Below, piece by piece: positions 44,281 to 56,131 of a stretch of DNA of 64,000 nt. The notes under the pieces are model-generated. The model was not told the origin of the DNA. It saw nothing but the letters and a program-made list of their open reading frames with translations, and searched no databases. Both the position numbers and the translations under genes were made by a program. Position 1 is the first letter of the stretch, and each line of letters starts with the position of its first letter. The stretch is from Calvatia gigantea (taxonomy: Eukaryota; Basidiomycota; Agaricomycetes; Agaricales; Lycoperdaceae), in assembly GCA_025093985.1 (NCBI GenBank), contig JACAAK010000009.1:3038001-3102000 (forward strand), read 5' to 3'.

Positions 44281-45756
44281 GCGTTGTCGTTCTCTTATTT
44301 TCCAGATATTGGGGGATCGAGATCAGCGCGCCCAAATTAAGAAGCTCTCAGGGGAAGATGCCCAGGTCATTGTGGATTACTTGGACATAGTGTGTACTAA
44401 GACTTTTGCCTCCGTTTCAGCCGCTGGTATTTGACGAATGAATGGTTTAACGTTTAGGTTTGCTTTGATGCAGGCATTTTCGAAGCCCCGGAACAGAGGC
44501 GTGACTTATCCCTGTTGGGCAAACTTGCGAAGGCTGCTGGAGTTTTTCCAAAATGCTATGAGCTCAAAGGGGTCTATCACGATCTACAACCCGTAAGCGG
44601 GGGAGGATTTGCTGATGTTTACAAGGGAGAATATTGTGGTGAAGCGGTATGCCTCAAGGTTGTTCGCATGTTCCAAAAACAAGAAGTTGAGAAGATTCTC
44701 ACGGTAAGCTCTCCACTTGTGGAAATTATCACCTGACTGACGGATATAAATCAACCATCCAAGGCCACCATCCAAGAGCTGACAGTATGGGCACATCTAC
44801 AGCATAAAAATATACAACTGTTTTATGGAACATGTTACCCCGATGACATGATGCCTAGAGTTGGTCTTGTTTCACCATGGATGAAGAATGGGAATCTTCG
44901 TGATTACTTGGACAAAGTTTCCTCAAATGCCTCGTATGCCCTTTGTAAGTGCGCCATAACATACCCACTGGTATCTTCTCAGCCCCAGGCTCCCAGATCT
45001 CTGATGTCATTGAGGGACTCCAATATCTACACGGTTCGCACATCATCCACTGTGACCTCAAAGCAGTATGTTTTTGCGTTGCTTTCGCAAGCTCCTTATA
45101 AAACATTTGTAGCAAAATGTTCTTATCTCCGATGATGGGTAGTGCGCTGATCACGGATTTTGGGTTATCGTCCGTCATCGCCACTACTTCGAACATGTTG
45201 AATCAAGGGACATCTCGCTTCGTGGCACCGGAGATCGTTGTTGAAGAGAGTCAGTCTACTGCATCAAGCGATATCTGGTCATTCGCCTGTTTATGTTACG
45301 AGGTATAAATCTTCCCCGCTCGTTTTCCGCGCAGTCATTGAGCTGTGTAATTACTAGACGTTAACGGACAAGTTGCCTTTTTACCAGTATAAGGACATTC
45401 GGGTGGATGCGCGCTCTAATGGATAAAGAGGTCCCAACCCGACCTGAGCAAGAGCCCGATGCCAATTGCAAGGAACTTGATGATAGAGTATGGGAATTGT
45501 TACTGCGGTGTTGGAATTATACACCCCAAGGATCGACCCAGTTGCGAGGCAATTCGGGATGCCATCGGAAATATGAGGATTCAGGACAATCAACCACAGA
45601 TAAAGGAGAAAATTAGGGGTTCGTCTTTCCAGCAAGACATGAGGGAAAAATCCAACAGTCAACTTGATTATGCGCGTGTGGAAAATATTTTACTCTGTGT
45701 AAGTCTCAGCATTGTTGGTTGACGCCCAGAGGCATCACGTTTTCAGATTTGAAATG
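44281..45756 (+). pseudogene. TKL protein kinase copy 3, several frameshifts
   Basis: Starts RCRSLIFQILGDRDQRAQIK and KLSGEDAQVIVDYLDIV. The N-lobe is well kept: LSLLGKLAKAAGVFPKCYEL, GGGFADVYKGEYCGEAVCLK, VVRMFQKQEVEKILT. Extra single bases break the frame near YLDK|FPQMPRMPF (44918), after ISDDG (45137, with an immediate stop), near DIRV (45400) and near TPQDRPSC (45531). The catalytic loop reads HIIHCDLKA, so the HRD arginine is cysteine. DFGLS and DIWSFACLCYE remain. It is inactive by several independent lesions. Confidence 0.8.
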
Positions 45757-45809
45757 ATTCGGCGTACGCCGTGTGGATCATGCCCCTGTGTGCTCGTTCT
45801 GTTTCTTTT

Positions 45810-45947
45810 ATGAGGATGGTCAAAACGAAAGAGATGATTCCCGGACCAAGGTTGTGGGTTCAACCACCGATTCTGTCTACACTGGGACCTGTGCCACTCA
45901 GCGTCAGCACAGGTCTGCTATACCCGACACTTCGTCATAGTATAAGA
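45810..45947 (+). repeat. 3' flank shared by kinase copies 1 and 3 (second copy)
   Basis: Counterpart of 35603-35750. Shares the ATGAGGATGG start and the CAGCACAGGTCTG / TTCGTCAT end, with many substitutions between. Confidence 0.55.
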
Positions 45948-46475
45948 AGGGCATTTCATGTTGGCAATTTTCTCGGTATATTTCGGGCGATTTTCCGCTT
46001 TTGTTCCAACTTTGTTTGGCGATCATGTATTGCATATAGGGAAGCAGGGTCTTCGCGGGTGTGTAAATAAAGCTCGATCGTTGTTTTCGCGTGGTATTTC
46101 GGTAGTCTTGATTGGAATAGTAAAGATAATATGAGTGAGAGGCTGGATCAGCGAACACGAGGTTGCGTCCTGTATTGATGAGAGGATATACGAGGTATCT
46201 TTCCACTGTGCGTCGGTAACGTGTCCGTGAATATTAAACGTTCTATTAAACAGCCAGCCCCTCCAGCACGGAGACAACCCTAGATGAGAGAAGGGTGTCG
46301 TTGATCGCGGTGCTTTTAAATGAAATCAGTGATCAGGTGTTCACGAACGCGCAAACAACACCAAACAGAGTTGAATGTTCATTGTCCGTCGACAAACACT
46401 CATAAATGTACAAGCAAGAATGGTCAGTAAAAGCTCCTCCAAAACCACCACAACACCCACTGACCACTGACTACG

Positions 46476-49400
46476 ATGAAGGCATCACACACAGACATAG
46501 AACGCCAACTCTACACAATATTCACAGACCACCCAAACTCTCATGTCAACGAATCTGGCGAGCCAGTCATCCCCGCAGATGCTCTCGTCGACGTCTTCCG
46601 TTCATTCTCAGACGTATCGAACGTCCCTCTCCTCTCAGAAGAGGAGACAGATATGCTCAAGTCCCTCCTCGCAAACAACCCAGGACTCGAAGTAACACCC
46701 AGCATCCTCCTCCAATTCATCGCTGAGAAGACGCGACATTCGCCCAGCCCAAGTCCGGACGACGACCTTCCTCATCGCGGGCGGGATCAAGAACGTCAAC
46801 TTTCATCATCGCAATCGGATTTCAATCGTCATCGTTCATTAAGTGATGGATCCAGCGACGAGCATTATTACCCTGGTAGCCGGTCCCCACACACTCCTTT
46901 CGGACGCTCGATCTTTGATGCGGAACGAAGACAACGATCTACGCCACTCACGAGTGCACCCTCCAGTTGGGGTAATAAACGCCCTGCACCCGCAGCCCGC
47001 AGAAGAAGTCTCGACGGTAACAGAAGTGACTCGGAGGTGCGCAGCTCCCTCCTCACCACTACCGCGTCCCTTATCTCACTGACCACGTTTTTCTAGTACT
47101 CCACGAGTCCAACAGCATTTACGCGATCCACGAGCGGTCACATGCGTACGCGTACACCCTCGAATCCAGTCTCGCCCTCTGGGAGTCAGGCAGATTTATC
47201 CTTCTCGCCTATCGGTTCGCCTACATTCTCCAACTCATTCTCACGGCCATTATCACGTTCCGGTTCCGCATCCGCGTACCCTCCACGACATTTCGGGATT
47301 TTCGGATCCCCGGCAGGTGGCGATGGAAGAGATGGGAACGACTCCGACGACGAAAATACAATCAACAATGCTCTACTCAACGTGAGCGGTGAATACCGCA
47401 GCGATGATTCCTTTAGGGAAGGTATATCCAGCCTTCCCATGCCTTCCTCGGCGCTAGACTCGGACTCGGATGATGAACAGGATTCATCACTTGGTTTGGT
47501 CTTGGATCGGAATATTGCAAGTTCGACTGCGTCGATGGAGCCTTTGGAGAGGCTTGAGGCGTTACAGAGGACCAATGCGGATTTGGGGCGTAAATTAATG
47601 GAGGCCGAGAGGACATTACAAAATCGACTCGCGGAACACGAGTCGGAGTTGGAAGAGATGCAGAGTAAGCTTGAAGAAATGCGGAGTGAGCTCAGCGCCA
47701 CCAAACGCGAAGAAAAAGAACTCCGGTCCAAAGAGGTTCGTTCGCAGGCTGCACTCCCAAAACTTCCAAATACTTACGCTAATTCATACACAGAGGCAAA
47801 ACATAACCCAAATCAGCGCCCTCGAACTCGAAGTAGCAAAAGTCACCAAAGCCCTCGAACACGCCAAAGCAACCTACACCTCCCTCCAACGACAATACCA
47901 AGAACAATGCTCCGCTTCCGAAAAATACCGCGACGACCTCCGTCACAGAGAAGAACTCATCCGGTCTCTGCGCGAAGCCGCTTCCCTCCACGAAATTGAA
48001 CTTGCGAAATGGTCGAAAGAGCAACAGGGGTATGAAGAGAGGATTGCGCATTTGGAGGAAGATTTGAGTGTGGCGCAGGGGGTGTATGTTCAGTTGGATG
48101 AGCAGAAGCAGGAGAATTTGTTGTTGAAGGAGACGATTGATAGGATGAGGTTTGAGATGGATGATATGAGAGGGAATGCGGCGTTGGGGCATGTGCCTGC
48201 TGGGAGTGGGGGTGGGTCGAGTGCGGGGAATACGATGAGCAAGAGTTTGGGTGCGGAGTTGATGGGGAAGATGAAGTGGGGGGAGGAGGAGGGGAGTGAT
48301 GGGGAGGGCGAGGGGGGGAAGGAGGTTGAGGAGGGACCGAGTATAGAGGCTCCGAGTGAGGGCGAGGGTGGGAGTGTTACGGCTGTTGAGTTTGAGGATG
48401 AGGACGAGGAGGATGAGGATGTCATTCAGACGATCATCACGCGGAAGAAGCGGGTGGGTATTTCGTCCCCTTCATCCTTTCATATTGCTCATAATTAATA
48501 CAGAAAGTCGCGTCGCGAGCGAAAGACTTGAACCCGTCTTCTCGAAGCCATACATTCCAAGAGATGGAAGAAGTGAAGGAATACTCGGACATTGCGATTC
48601 AGTATGACCCCACGCTCGTCTGCGTCTCGTCTGGTGTGCAGACACTCCCTCCACCCATCATACCCACTGCCTCATTTGCCGCTCAAACTGAACCCCCTCG
48701 GACGAGCACCCTTGCTATCCAGACCGATACCCCACCTCCATCACCAAAGGTGGAAAAAATCACAATGGAGATGGAGATCCAAACGAACACGATTGAGGAG
48801 ACCCAACCTGAAGTTGAAATTCCCACGCTAGAGGGTGAAGAGAGCTTGGCCTCATCCTCGTCGACTATTCTCCCGCCAACACCTAAAGCGCATACAAGAA
48901 CGTTGCCCGCAGAAGATGAACCTCCGACCTATAACCAAGTCGCGGCGCAGCGGTTGGAAGAAGAAAAGGAGCGGAAGGTGGTGAGTGAGACGCTATCCCG
49001 CTGGCATTTGGGCGCGAAATTGCGGTCGTTGCATACCCAGGCCCATACACATGCGCCCAAAGGCCGGGAAGAACCCGTAGATGACGCAGGTGTGGATGGT
49101 GCCTTGGACGTTGAGCCGATCAAAGATGGAGTTGCGGAAGACTTGGTCGAGGAATGGAAAGCTCTCAAAGAAGAGCTCGGCGTCGAATGTCTCGTCATTG
49201 ACAAAATTCTCGAAAATTCCACTAAAATTCCTCGGACACCCGCTCCTCTTTCCCCTTCGTCCACTTCGGCAGCGACAGACAAAGGAAAGAGGCGCAGCGG
49301 GAGGTTCTTCAATATCTATAACACCTACGTCTATGGCTCTTCTGATTCTTCTTCAACCTCCACTCCTGCCAGCACGGTGAAGAGTATTGGTACAACACTG

Positions 49401-49805
49401 ACAAATCTCGCAACACAAACGCTTCTCTTTGCATCCGCGTCTGCGGTCGTCTTCGTCGCTCTCACGCCCTACATCCCGTACCTCCTATCCACGACGGCTC
49501 CAGCCATCCCAGGCGGGGCTAGCATGTATGACCGAGCTGCTTGGGCAAGTTTCAACACATTGGGCGGTGGTGCTGGGGAGGGTATCGCTTTTGCTGCTGC
49601 GAGGACTGGGGCAGGTGCTGGTGCTGGATTGGCGGGGTGGTTCGGTTGGGGTGGGGGGTTGGGTGCTGCTGGAGCTGGTGCTGGTGCGATGGGTATGGGT
49701 GGGAATGTGGGTGGTGTAGATGGACAGACGACGGAAGCGGTGTGGAAGGTGCTTGAGAGAGTTGGGGGAGGTGCTGCGAGGATGGCAAGAGGATGGCCGA
49801 CCTGA
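46476..49805 (+). CDS. large coiled-coil protein with C-terminal hydrophobic segment
   Basis: Four exons from ATG 46476 (MKASHTDIERQLYTIFTDHP). The N-terminal 85 residues are helical and EF-hand-like in spacing (ADALVDVFRSFSDV, NVPLLSEEETDMLKSLL, VTPSILLQFIAEKT). A Ser/Arg-rich stretch follows, then a long coiled coil (MEPLERLEALQRTNADLGRK; LEMEVAK-type heptads through LREAASLHEIELAKWSKEQQ to LLLKETIDRMRFEMDDMRG). Acidic and Pro/Thr-rich regions come next, then LVEEWKALKEELGVECLVID. A hydrophobic segment near the end (LLFASASAVVFVALTPYIPY) is followed by a Gly/Ala-rich tail. Introns: 47038-47095, 47734-47793, 48455-48503. About 1000 residues. The layout resembles tail-anchored organelle or nuclear-envelope tethers, but no named family was recognised. 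A piece of exon 1 is copied into kinase copy 1. Confidence 0.82.
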
Positions 49806-50476
49806 AACGAGCATGGACTGTTCGTTAAGATTATTCTGTTTATAGTTCCGTCACTTGTTATATTCCCCTTCCGCTCCTTTTTGCTCGGTCAGCCTTCACC
49901 GCTCACTCCTCGCCCTATCATCTGTCACTCCGTCAGAGACAGAGACGAGACGCCGCTCGCGTTTATCCACCCCCCACTCAGGTCACTTTAACCCCACACT
50001 CTCTTAAAGCTCTACTATTCCTCAACGTATTTCGAGTCTCCCGTCTGCAAGTCCACAATAACTTCAAGATAATACGAGCATTTATTACCCAACAACCAAG
50101 CCATACCTCGCATCGCAGTTTGCGAACCTATACCTCACCTCTGCGTCAGCTGAGAGGCAACGCGACATTTGCTACCCTCAGCTCTCCCCCAACCCTAGAC
50201 CAACTAGATTTTCAGTCCTTATGCTTACCTCTTTCCACTCGTTCATATGATTGATTGCACTCCGTACTCTTCTCAATGCCTTTTCTCGCCCACTATCACG
50301 CATCAATAGTTTTTCTATGGTATATGATTTTTCTTCACCTCTTTTGGCTTTCCACGCCTTATGCTTTCTGTTTGACGCTCTACGGAAATTTCTCTTTATT
50401 CTCTTTTACCCCCTTTTTTTCTGTTGTGTCCCGTCCGTGTCGCTCGAACTTTCAGTTATATCAATAACAGTAGGTG

Positions 50477-50628
50477 GTCGGTCAGTGAATTAGTGGGATT
50501 GTAGTTGCCTTTGCTCGGATTAGGACTCACTTTTGCACCTGTGTGTATACTGAATTTTTTACCATGTTATATTTAAGGTTCACGGTATAATGGAATTAAG
50601 AGAAACTCCCGTCTGACACTGCTATCAC
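50477..50628 (+). repeat. dispersed direct repeat, left copy
   Basis: Shares with 52875-53017 the ordered words GTCGGTCAGT, CTCGGATTAGGACT, ACTTTTG, TTTTTT, CATGTTATATTTAAGGTTCA and a final ACACTGCT / ACAGTGCT. Both copies have the same orientation and lie 2.4 kb apart. Confidence 0.65.
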
Positions 50629-50812
50629 TAGCTTGTTCTATATCGGTACCCAAACCTCGCTCGTTGAAGTCACCAGTGATTCTTTCCGGAGACGGTAACC
50701 TCGGACCCTTTCGGTGGATAATTTGCGACCACCTAGAATGGTACCTCGAGCGACGTTGCTCTCGAGGCCCTATTTTCCCGCAAACTGCAATGTAGAAACT
50801 GTATAAACTCAG

Positions 50813-50836
50813 TAACTCGTTATACGCACGAGAACT
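50813..50836 (+). repeat. 24-base repeat, left copy
   Basis: TAACTCGTTATACGCACGAG plus AACT, identical to 50916-50939. CTCG and CGAG inside the unit can pair, so each copy is a small imperfect hairpin. Confidence 0.85.
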
Positions 50837-50915
50837 AATGTATTAGTCACCTGTATAAACTGGTGACAGAAATGAGCTTGGGTCTGGCTACGGAAGAAAG
50901 GATAACATACCTCAA

Positions 50916-50939
50916 TAACTCGTTATACGCACGAGAACT
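50916..50939 (+). repeat. 24-base repeat, right copy
   Basis: Exact second copy of 50813-50836, 103 bases downstream and immediately before a perfect 22-base tandem duplication. Confidence 0.85.
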
Positions 50940-50941
50940 GA

Positions 50942-50985
50942 GGTATTCAGCTAATGAGACTATGGTATTCAGCTAATGAGACTAT
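50942..50985 (+). repeat. perfect 22-base tandem duplication
   Basis: GGTATTCAGCTAATGAGACT followed by AT occurs twice with no spacer and no mismatch, which implies a recent slippage event. Confidence 0.9.
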
Positions 50986-52874
50986 GGTACTTAAGCAATA
51001 TCATAAAGCAGGGTCATACACGAAAACTTTCGTGTATCTAAGAGTCACGGCACTATGTTAAGTGTCCGTCTATGAAATAGGTGCCCACCGTGCAAGTCTA
51101 ACTGGCACGACAGTGGGCGCTCTGATGGCCAGTATGGCACTCCGGATGTCTCGGAGCGGTTTGGCAATTCAACATGCAACCGGGAAGTGCTTATAATGGA
51201 TGACTCAAAGGCCAAGATGTCCGCCTTGTCCCCCAGGATGGCTTCAAGCGGATCAAGCCCCGTTACCAGGATCAAGTTCCAGCGACACAACTATCGGAGG
51301 AAGAGATGCTTAGTATCTTCAAGGTCGCAGTTGGATTTGCTCAAGTGTGCTAGAATTGGTTGTTGATCCAAAGTTCGCTGATCCAGTCACTTGGCTGAAA
51401 ATTGGCATTAATTCTGACAATCAAAATCCGGAGACTGATAAAAGGTACAATCCATTCTCTCCGGTCTCTCTAGTTATCAAGAATTTTTACCTGGCATACC
51501 TTCAAATACTCTTTCGGCGGCCATCACTGCTCTTTGTTTCCGTCTCCTCTTCCGTGGCCTCTTGCAGCTCAGGACCTTGCAAGTTAAAAAAAATTGAGAA
51601 GAGACACCTTCTATGGCTCCGACCTCCGCCATTTTCACTCCGTACTGCGCATCCGACCTGAGCCTGAAGCACACTCTCGAAGATTACAGCCCTACCATTT
51701 GTCACTTGATTACTTCCTGCAAGACCCAGTCTACAACAGACAAAGCCGACCGTGATATTGCGCTGGGCCGCATCAAATGGCAATAGCAACTGCCTTCTAC
51801 ACCAGCGCGAATTAAAAGGTATGAAACATGGTCAAGCCCAATCAAGACTATCAAAGCTAGAAATACGAGACCCCAACTGGAGTGGAACTATGCAACTCGG
51901 AAGAACTGACCTCTTTTGCTACTACTGTGAAGATCTTCAAATAGCCGACTGAGTTTTGGACATGTTGTATGGAAACTGGGCTTAGGCGCCTCGGAGGTGG
52001 TCAACGCCCCAGAGACTTTCAACTTGTTACTTTTATCATCTCAAGCAAGCAGATATTCGTTCAGCTTATGCTTCCGGGCAGTTCATAACATGGTTTTCAG
52101 AACTCGTGGGTCGAATACCTGAAAACATGGATTCTGACCCACTCTTACAGGGGAGCCAGAGCAACCAGATCATATGATTTACGCCAAGTTCTGAAACTGA
52201 CCAGTTAGTAGCTAGTAACTTGCAAAGTTTACTTGGTTGAAGCCTCGTTGAAAGTGTTAGGGGGTATTATATAACATCTCGGCATCACACCGAACCCACA
52301 CCTAGGCTAGCGGAATTAGTTTATACGTATGCTCGTGTCATTCTCATCTGGATCTCATCGACAAGTGATTCTTGAGTCATGAAAATTAACCCGAGTACAT
52401 TAAGACGACCAACAAAGGTCTGTCCGGCTAGGCCGAGGAGAACGAACGTGTCTCGTAGTTGCATAAGTACGAAGATCGGAAGTCCACACTCTCAGCGTGG
52501 CCAGGGTGAGTCTCTGGACCAAAATTGAACGTTGAGATAAGTATTTGTCCGCAAATGTGAGAATATTTCACAGGAACGAATCAAAAGCACGTCGGCCACT
52601 TGTGCCCAACTGCGCGTTTAAGATAGCAATTTGCCCACATAGATGGAAGCGAGGAGTGGGAAGGTGTCCGTGTTATACATCCATTGTTGGAAACGGCCCT
52701 CCGTCCAAGCACAACTGTTGTCGCTTGGATGAAAGTGCCGCGAAAGGCCGCTACTTGATGGATTTTGTGAACTGGTAATTTATAGGTGCGTGTTCTCAAG
52801 ATCCAAAGCTCTTCCGCCACCTGTCGTCTGGATAAAAAAGTGCTGGAGTACTGTAATGCTTTTAGCACCATATA

Positions 52875-53017
52875 GTCGGTCAGTAGGTGGGATCGTCATT
52901 GTCTTGCCCGGATTAGGACTGACTTTTGTGCTTGTGTTTCTAGTACGATTTTTTGTCATAACATATTTAAGGTTCACAGTATCGCGAGGCCGATTTCCGT
53001 CCAACAGTGCTGCCGCT
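52875..53017 (+). repeat. dispersed direct repeat, right copy
   Basis: Second copy of the 50477-50628 repeat. Contains GCCCGGATTAGGACTGACTT and CATATTTAAGGTTCACAGTA. No target duplication or terminal inverted repeat was recognised around either copy. Confidence 0.65.
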
Positions 53018-53574
53018 ATATACGAGTGAGGAAGGGGAGAAGTGGCAGGTTTAACAACTCAAACTCGGCATTATTGGTGGGACGTAAAATGAGTATGATC
53101 GTTGGTGTTATTCTGAACGACGCTTGAGGCCTTGAGGCCCGAGGAATCTGGTACCCAACGGCATTTACGTGAGAGTGAGGCGCCACAACCTCGTATTATG
53201 ATTGAGCTAATAATAAGCACATTCCGGACGACATAAAAGATGATCGCAGAAGGCACGGTACTATGGCTGAGCCGACTAAAAAATCGTTACTAAATTGGCG
53301 TCCACCATCCTCATATTTGGGGTGTAGTTACGTAGTAGCCTTGCCTCCCGTAGTTAACTGAACCCCCCTCCGACTCAATCCACTCTTCCACTCATAAATC
53401 CATGTTACGGCTTTCAAACCGCCTCAGAGCCGGTGCCTTCGTGCTTTAACAACTCAGGACTCCATGCGTTCCTCCCCCGTTCTAAAGACATCCCCAGATT
53501 GCCTGAAGCTCTCCAACTTGGCGAGAAGTTCATCTATTTCTTCAACACTGAGGGGAGGACTTGGTATGGGCCGT

Positions 53575-56131
53575 TCACGGTGCGCATCCTCCCGCTTCCG
53601 TTCCTTTGTGTCTCATACACCTATGTCGCCATTTCTTAATCTCAAATATGTCACGGGTGTCCAGCTGAAGTGAACTCACTGAGGTAGTCATGGAATCGGA
53701 TGACCTCGGAGAGGAGGTCATGCTGGAAACACTTGAGACACTCATAGATCTGAGACCTGGCATGTCGGTGACCTGGAGCACAATATTACAGGCCTTATTG
53801 GCCCTACCTAGTCGGAGATATAAAGTCTCTTCACTGGCTTCCGGAACGTGGATAGGCCGACCAAAGGCCAACATGTAATCGGACATGTTGCTACCAGCGA
53901 AATGACTCATCTGGACGGCACCTGCATTCTCCTGAGTGCCCAGCTCGCTCAGCCTGATAAGTGAATTGTTTCGATCCCCCTGCCAACGGTCAGCAAGAGA
54001 ATGTTTAGAGCCAATAGATGAAGTTCACCAATTTATACAACTACGAAAGGAAGTGTGTAAATCCAGGAGGTCCGTAACTCATTCCCATACCCGCAAAGTT
54101 GAAGCGTTCCAATTCAGCAACGATGTTTTGAGTATCGGTGTCAGAAACACGACAACATGCTTTCCATGTTGTGTTCTGCGAAAACCTCTCCACAGATTCT
54201 TTGTTTTTGGCCAGGGTAAGCCCATTCCAGGGTTGTAACTGAGACAGAGGATGCTGTTTCGTGAAGGGGGAAAGGTAGATATAAGTGGAAAAATTACACT
54301 GTAGATGAGTTAAATATCTTACCACCTTCCGCTCCGACGGTGCGCAGTGAACGATCATGCCATTTGAGGGAATGAATTGCAACATCATAGTGAACCGCCG
54401 ACTCGTGAATGGAAAAGGAGCCGGATCGGTGCGGATCGACTAGATAGTCTCCGAATGAAGCATGATAGAAACGGAGGACGACGCCGGTAAGCTTTTTTAT
54501 TAGGAGGGATGTCAAGTACCGAGTGGAGCTGTTGAAGGGAGCGGTAGAAAGTCGACTGGTCAAGGAAGAGAATTTGGCCTGAAATTGCGCGGAGATCCGA
54601 GGATCAGGATACAATACAGAGAAGCCAAGGATACGCATGGTTGTTGGAAGAATGTCTTTAGGGACCTCAGAGAGTATCTGGCGGTAAAGGAGATCAAGGG
54701 CGTGTAGGGGATTCACAGCTCCCGGAGCTCCAGTGGCCACCGAGAAAGCGAATACAAACATCGAGTTGACCTTGGGAGTCACTGCAGGTACTTGTCACCA
54801 ACAAATTTAATGATTGTTGACGCGAAGGCAAAGAGTCTAGATGAAGTGACAGAGGATTTGTCGGAGATGTGCTTTGGGTGGCCAGCCTACCTGAAGACGG
54901 TCTTAATACACCCGACGAATGTCTCGAAATCCCGCCTCCAGTACGCGGGCGACATCCTGCTGAGCTTCGGCATCGTCAATGAGAAGCTCTTCGACGTTTA
55001 CATATTATCTGAAAATCTGGTTGTGAGAGCATGCCTTTCAAGTGCCACTCTGGCCGACTGCAGGTCATCCAGAGGAGAGGAAACTTGTCCACCTGGCGGA
55101 CGTGATCGCTGATGAGCTCGATGAACTCGCACTGCGCCTCCTTGCTTTTACATTCGTCTAGCCCGTCAATGATGATTAGCAACGGTTTTTGGACGATTTG
55201 TGGGTTTCTGATCATGGTGGTCTGGAAGGGGTCAATGATCAGTTCCCTGAATTGGGTCTGCCGATTCTTCTCGAGGATCGTGAAATCGTCAGCAAGGCGC
55301 TCGGTGATGATGCGTTTGTATTCAGGACACTTAACAACAAGCTGATGGACAAGAGTCGGAATAACGCCATCGGGATCATCCCTCTGGTTAAGCCTTGAGA
55401 AAAACAGGGAGGCACCGAGATGCCCGGAGGCCTTCATCTCTTCCGCGGTTGTATGAGCAACTGCTGACTTTCCGACTCCTGCGGGACCCAGAACCCACAG
55501 CATTCTCCAGTGGCGATGGGCGTCGACGACCCAACGTACGATGCGGCCCCTTGAGCCTTTGCGAGTTTCAGGATGGCACTTCGGCGGGGGGTCTCTCGCA
55601 GAAGAATCAACTTCAGCACCAGCTATTCTCTTTTGTGCAAGGAGCTGCAAAACTAATGGTGACGTTAGGTGAGAATCCAGGACCGACATGAAGAATCATA
55701 AGATCTGCCCACCTGTCCCGCCAGAATGGATGACCTGAGTGAACATGGTCGGATTATTGATTATAAAATGGTGGGCATAACGGAGGAAGTCTGTCCTGGA
55801 TGCAGTTGGCGGTTGTTCTGTAGACTGTAAATGAAGGACGTGCGTCGTTCTGTTTAACTGATTACTGACCGTCATCTGGTAGTTTGGTTCCGGGATTTGG
55901 AGCACTTTCATTTTTAGCGCCGGTAATTGCATTGTCAGGCGTTGTTAATTGGATAGGACCAATGATGGGTGCTGGTGTTTTGACAGGATTTGGGAGTGGT
56001 TGTGCACTTACAGCCGATTCCTTGCGTTTCTTGGAGCGGGACACGAGAGACTTTATAGTTTCCAGTAGCATGTGTAGGTGGAAGTTCAAGGTGAATCGAT
56101 GAAATCTGGTAAACGTTCTCCGAGCTCCCAT
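53575..56131 (-). pseudogene. NACHT-type NTPase protein, decayed (copy 1)
   Basis: Minus-strand gene starting at ATG 56131 (MGARRTFTRFHRFTLNFHLH), then MLLETIKSLVSRSKKRKES, the short exon RTDFLRYAHHFIINNPTMF, and a STAND/NACHT NTPase: RMLWVLGPAGVGKSAVAH (Walker A), ASLFFSRLNQRDDPDGVIPT, LLIIIDGLDECKSKEAQCEF (Walker B), LWMTCSRPEWHLKGMLSQP. Just after that an extra base breaks the frame at CKR|EELLIDD; further stops follow in the counterpart of YRDRLEAGWP. Downstream pieces persist: GAPGAVNPLHALDLLYRQIL, VPKDILPTTMRILGFSVLY, HASFGDYLVDPHRSGSFSI, and a separate DYMLAFGRPIHV...LRLGRANKACNIVL module near 53870. Mushroom NACHT proteins are candidates for self/non-self signalling. This copy looks dead. 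Confidence 0.82.

Larger units (their letters stand above)
49806..53574. other. long non-coding region with short repeats
   Basis: About 3.8 kb without a supported gene. 49830-50450 is pyrimidine-rich on the plus strand and may contain the 3' end of the coiled-coil gene. Short frames such as 51612-51788 (MAPTSAIFTPYCASDLSLKH) resemble nothing known. Several short repeats are listed separately. Confidence 0.5.

Noticed and set aside
32708..45756. Retrotransposition as the source of the kinase copies
   Set aside because: All three copies keep introns at matching positions, and upstream and downstream non-coding DNA is duplicated too, which points to DNA-level duplication.
49485..49814. Minus-strand Ser/Pro/His-rich open frames
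   Set aside because: They are the reverse complement of the Gly/Ala-rich tail of the coiled-coil gene; low-complexity DNA leaves several frames open.
50813..50985. CRISPR-like array
   Set aside because: Only two spaced repeats, eukaryotic context and no cas genes.
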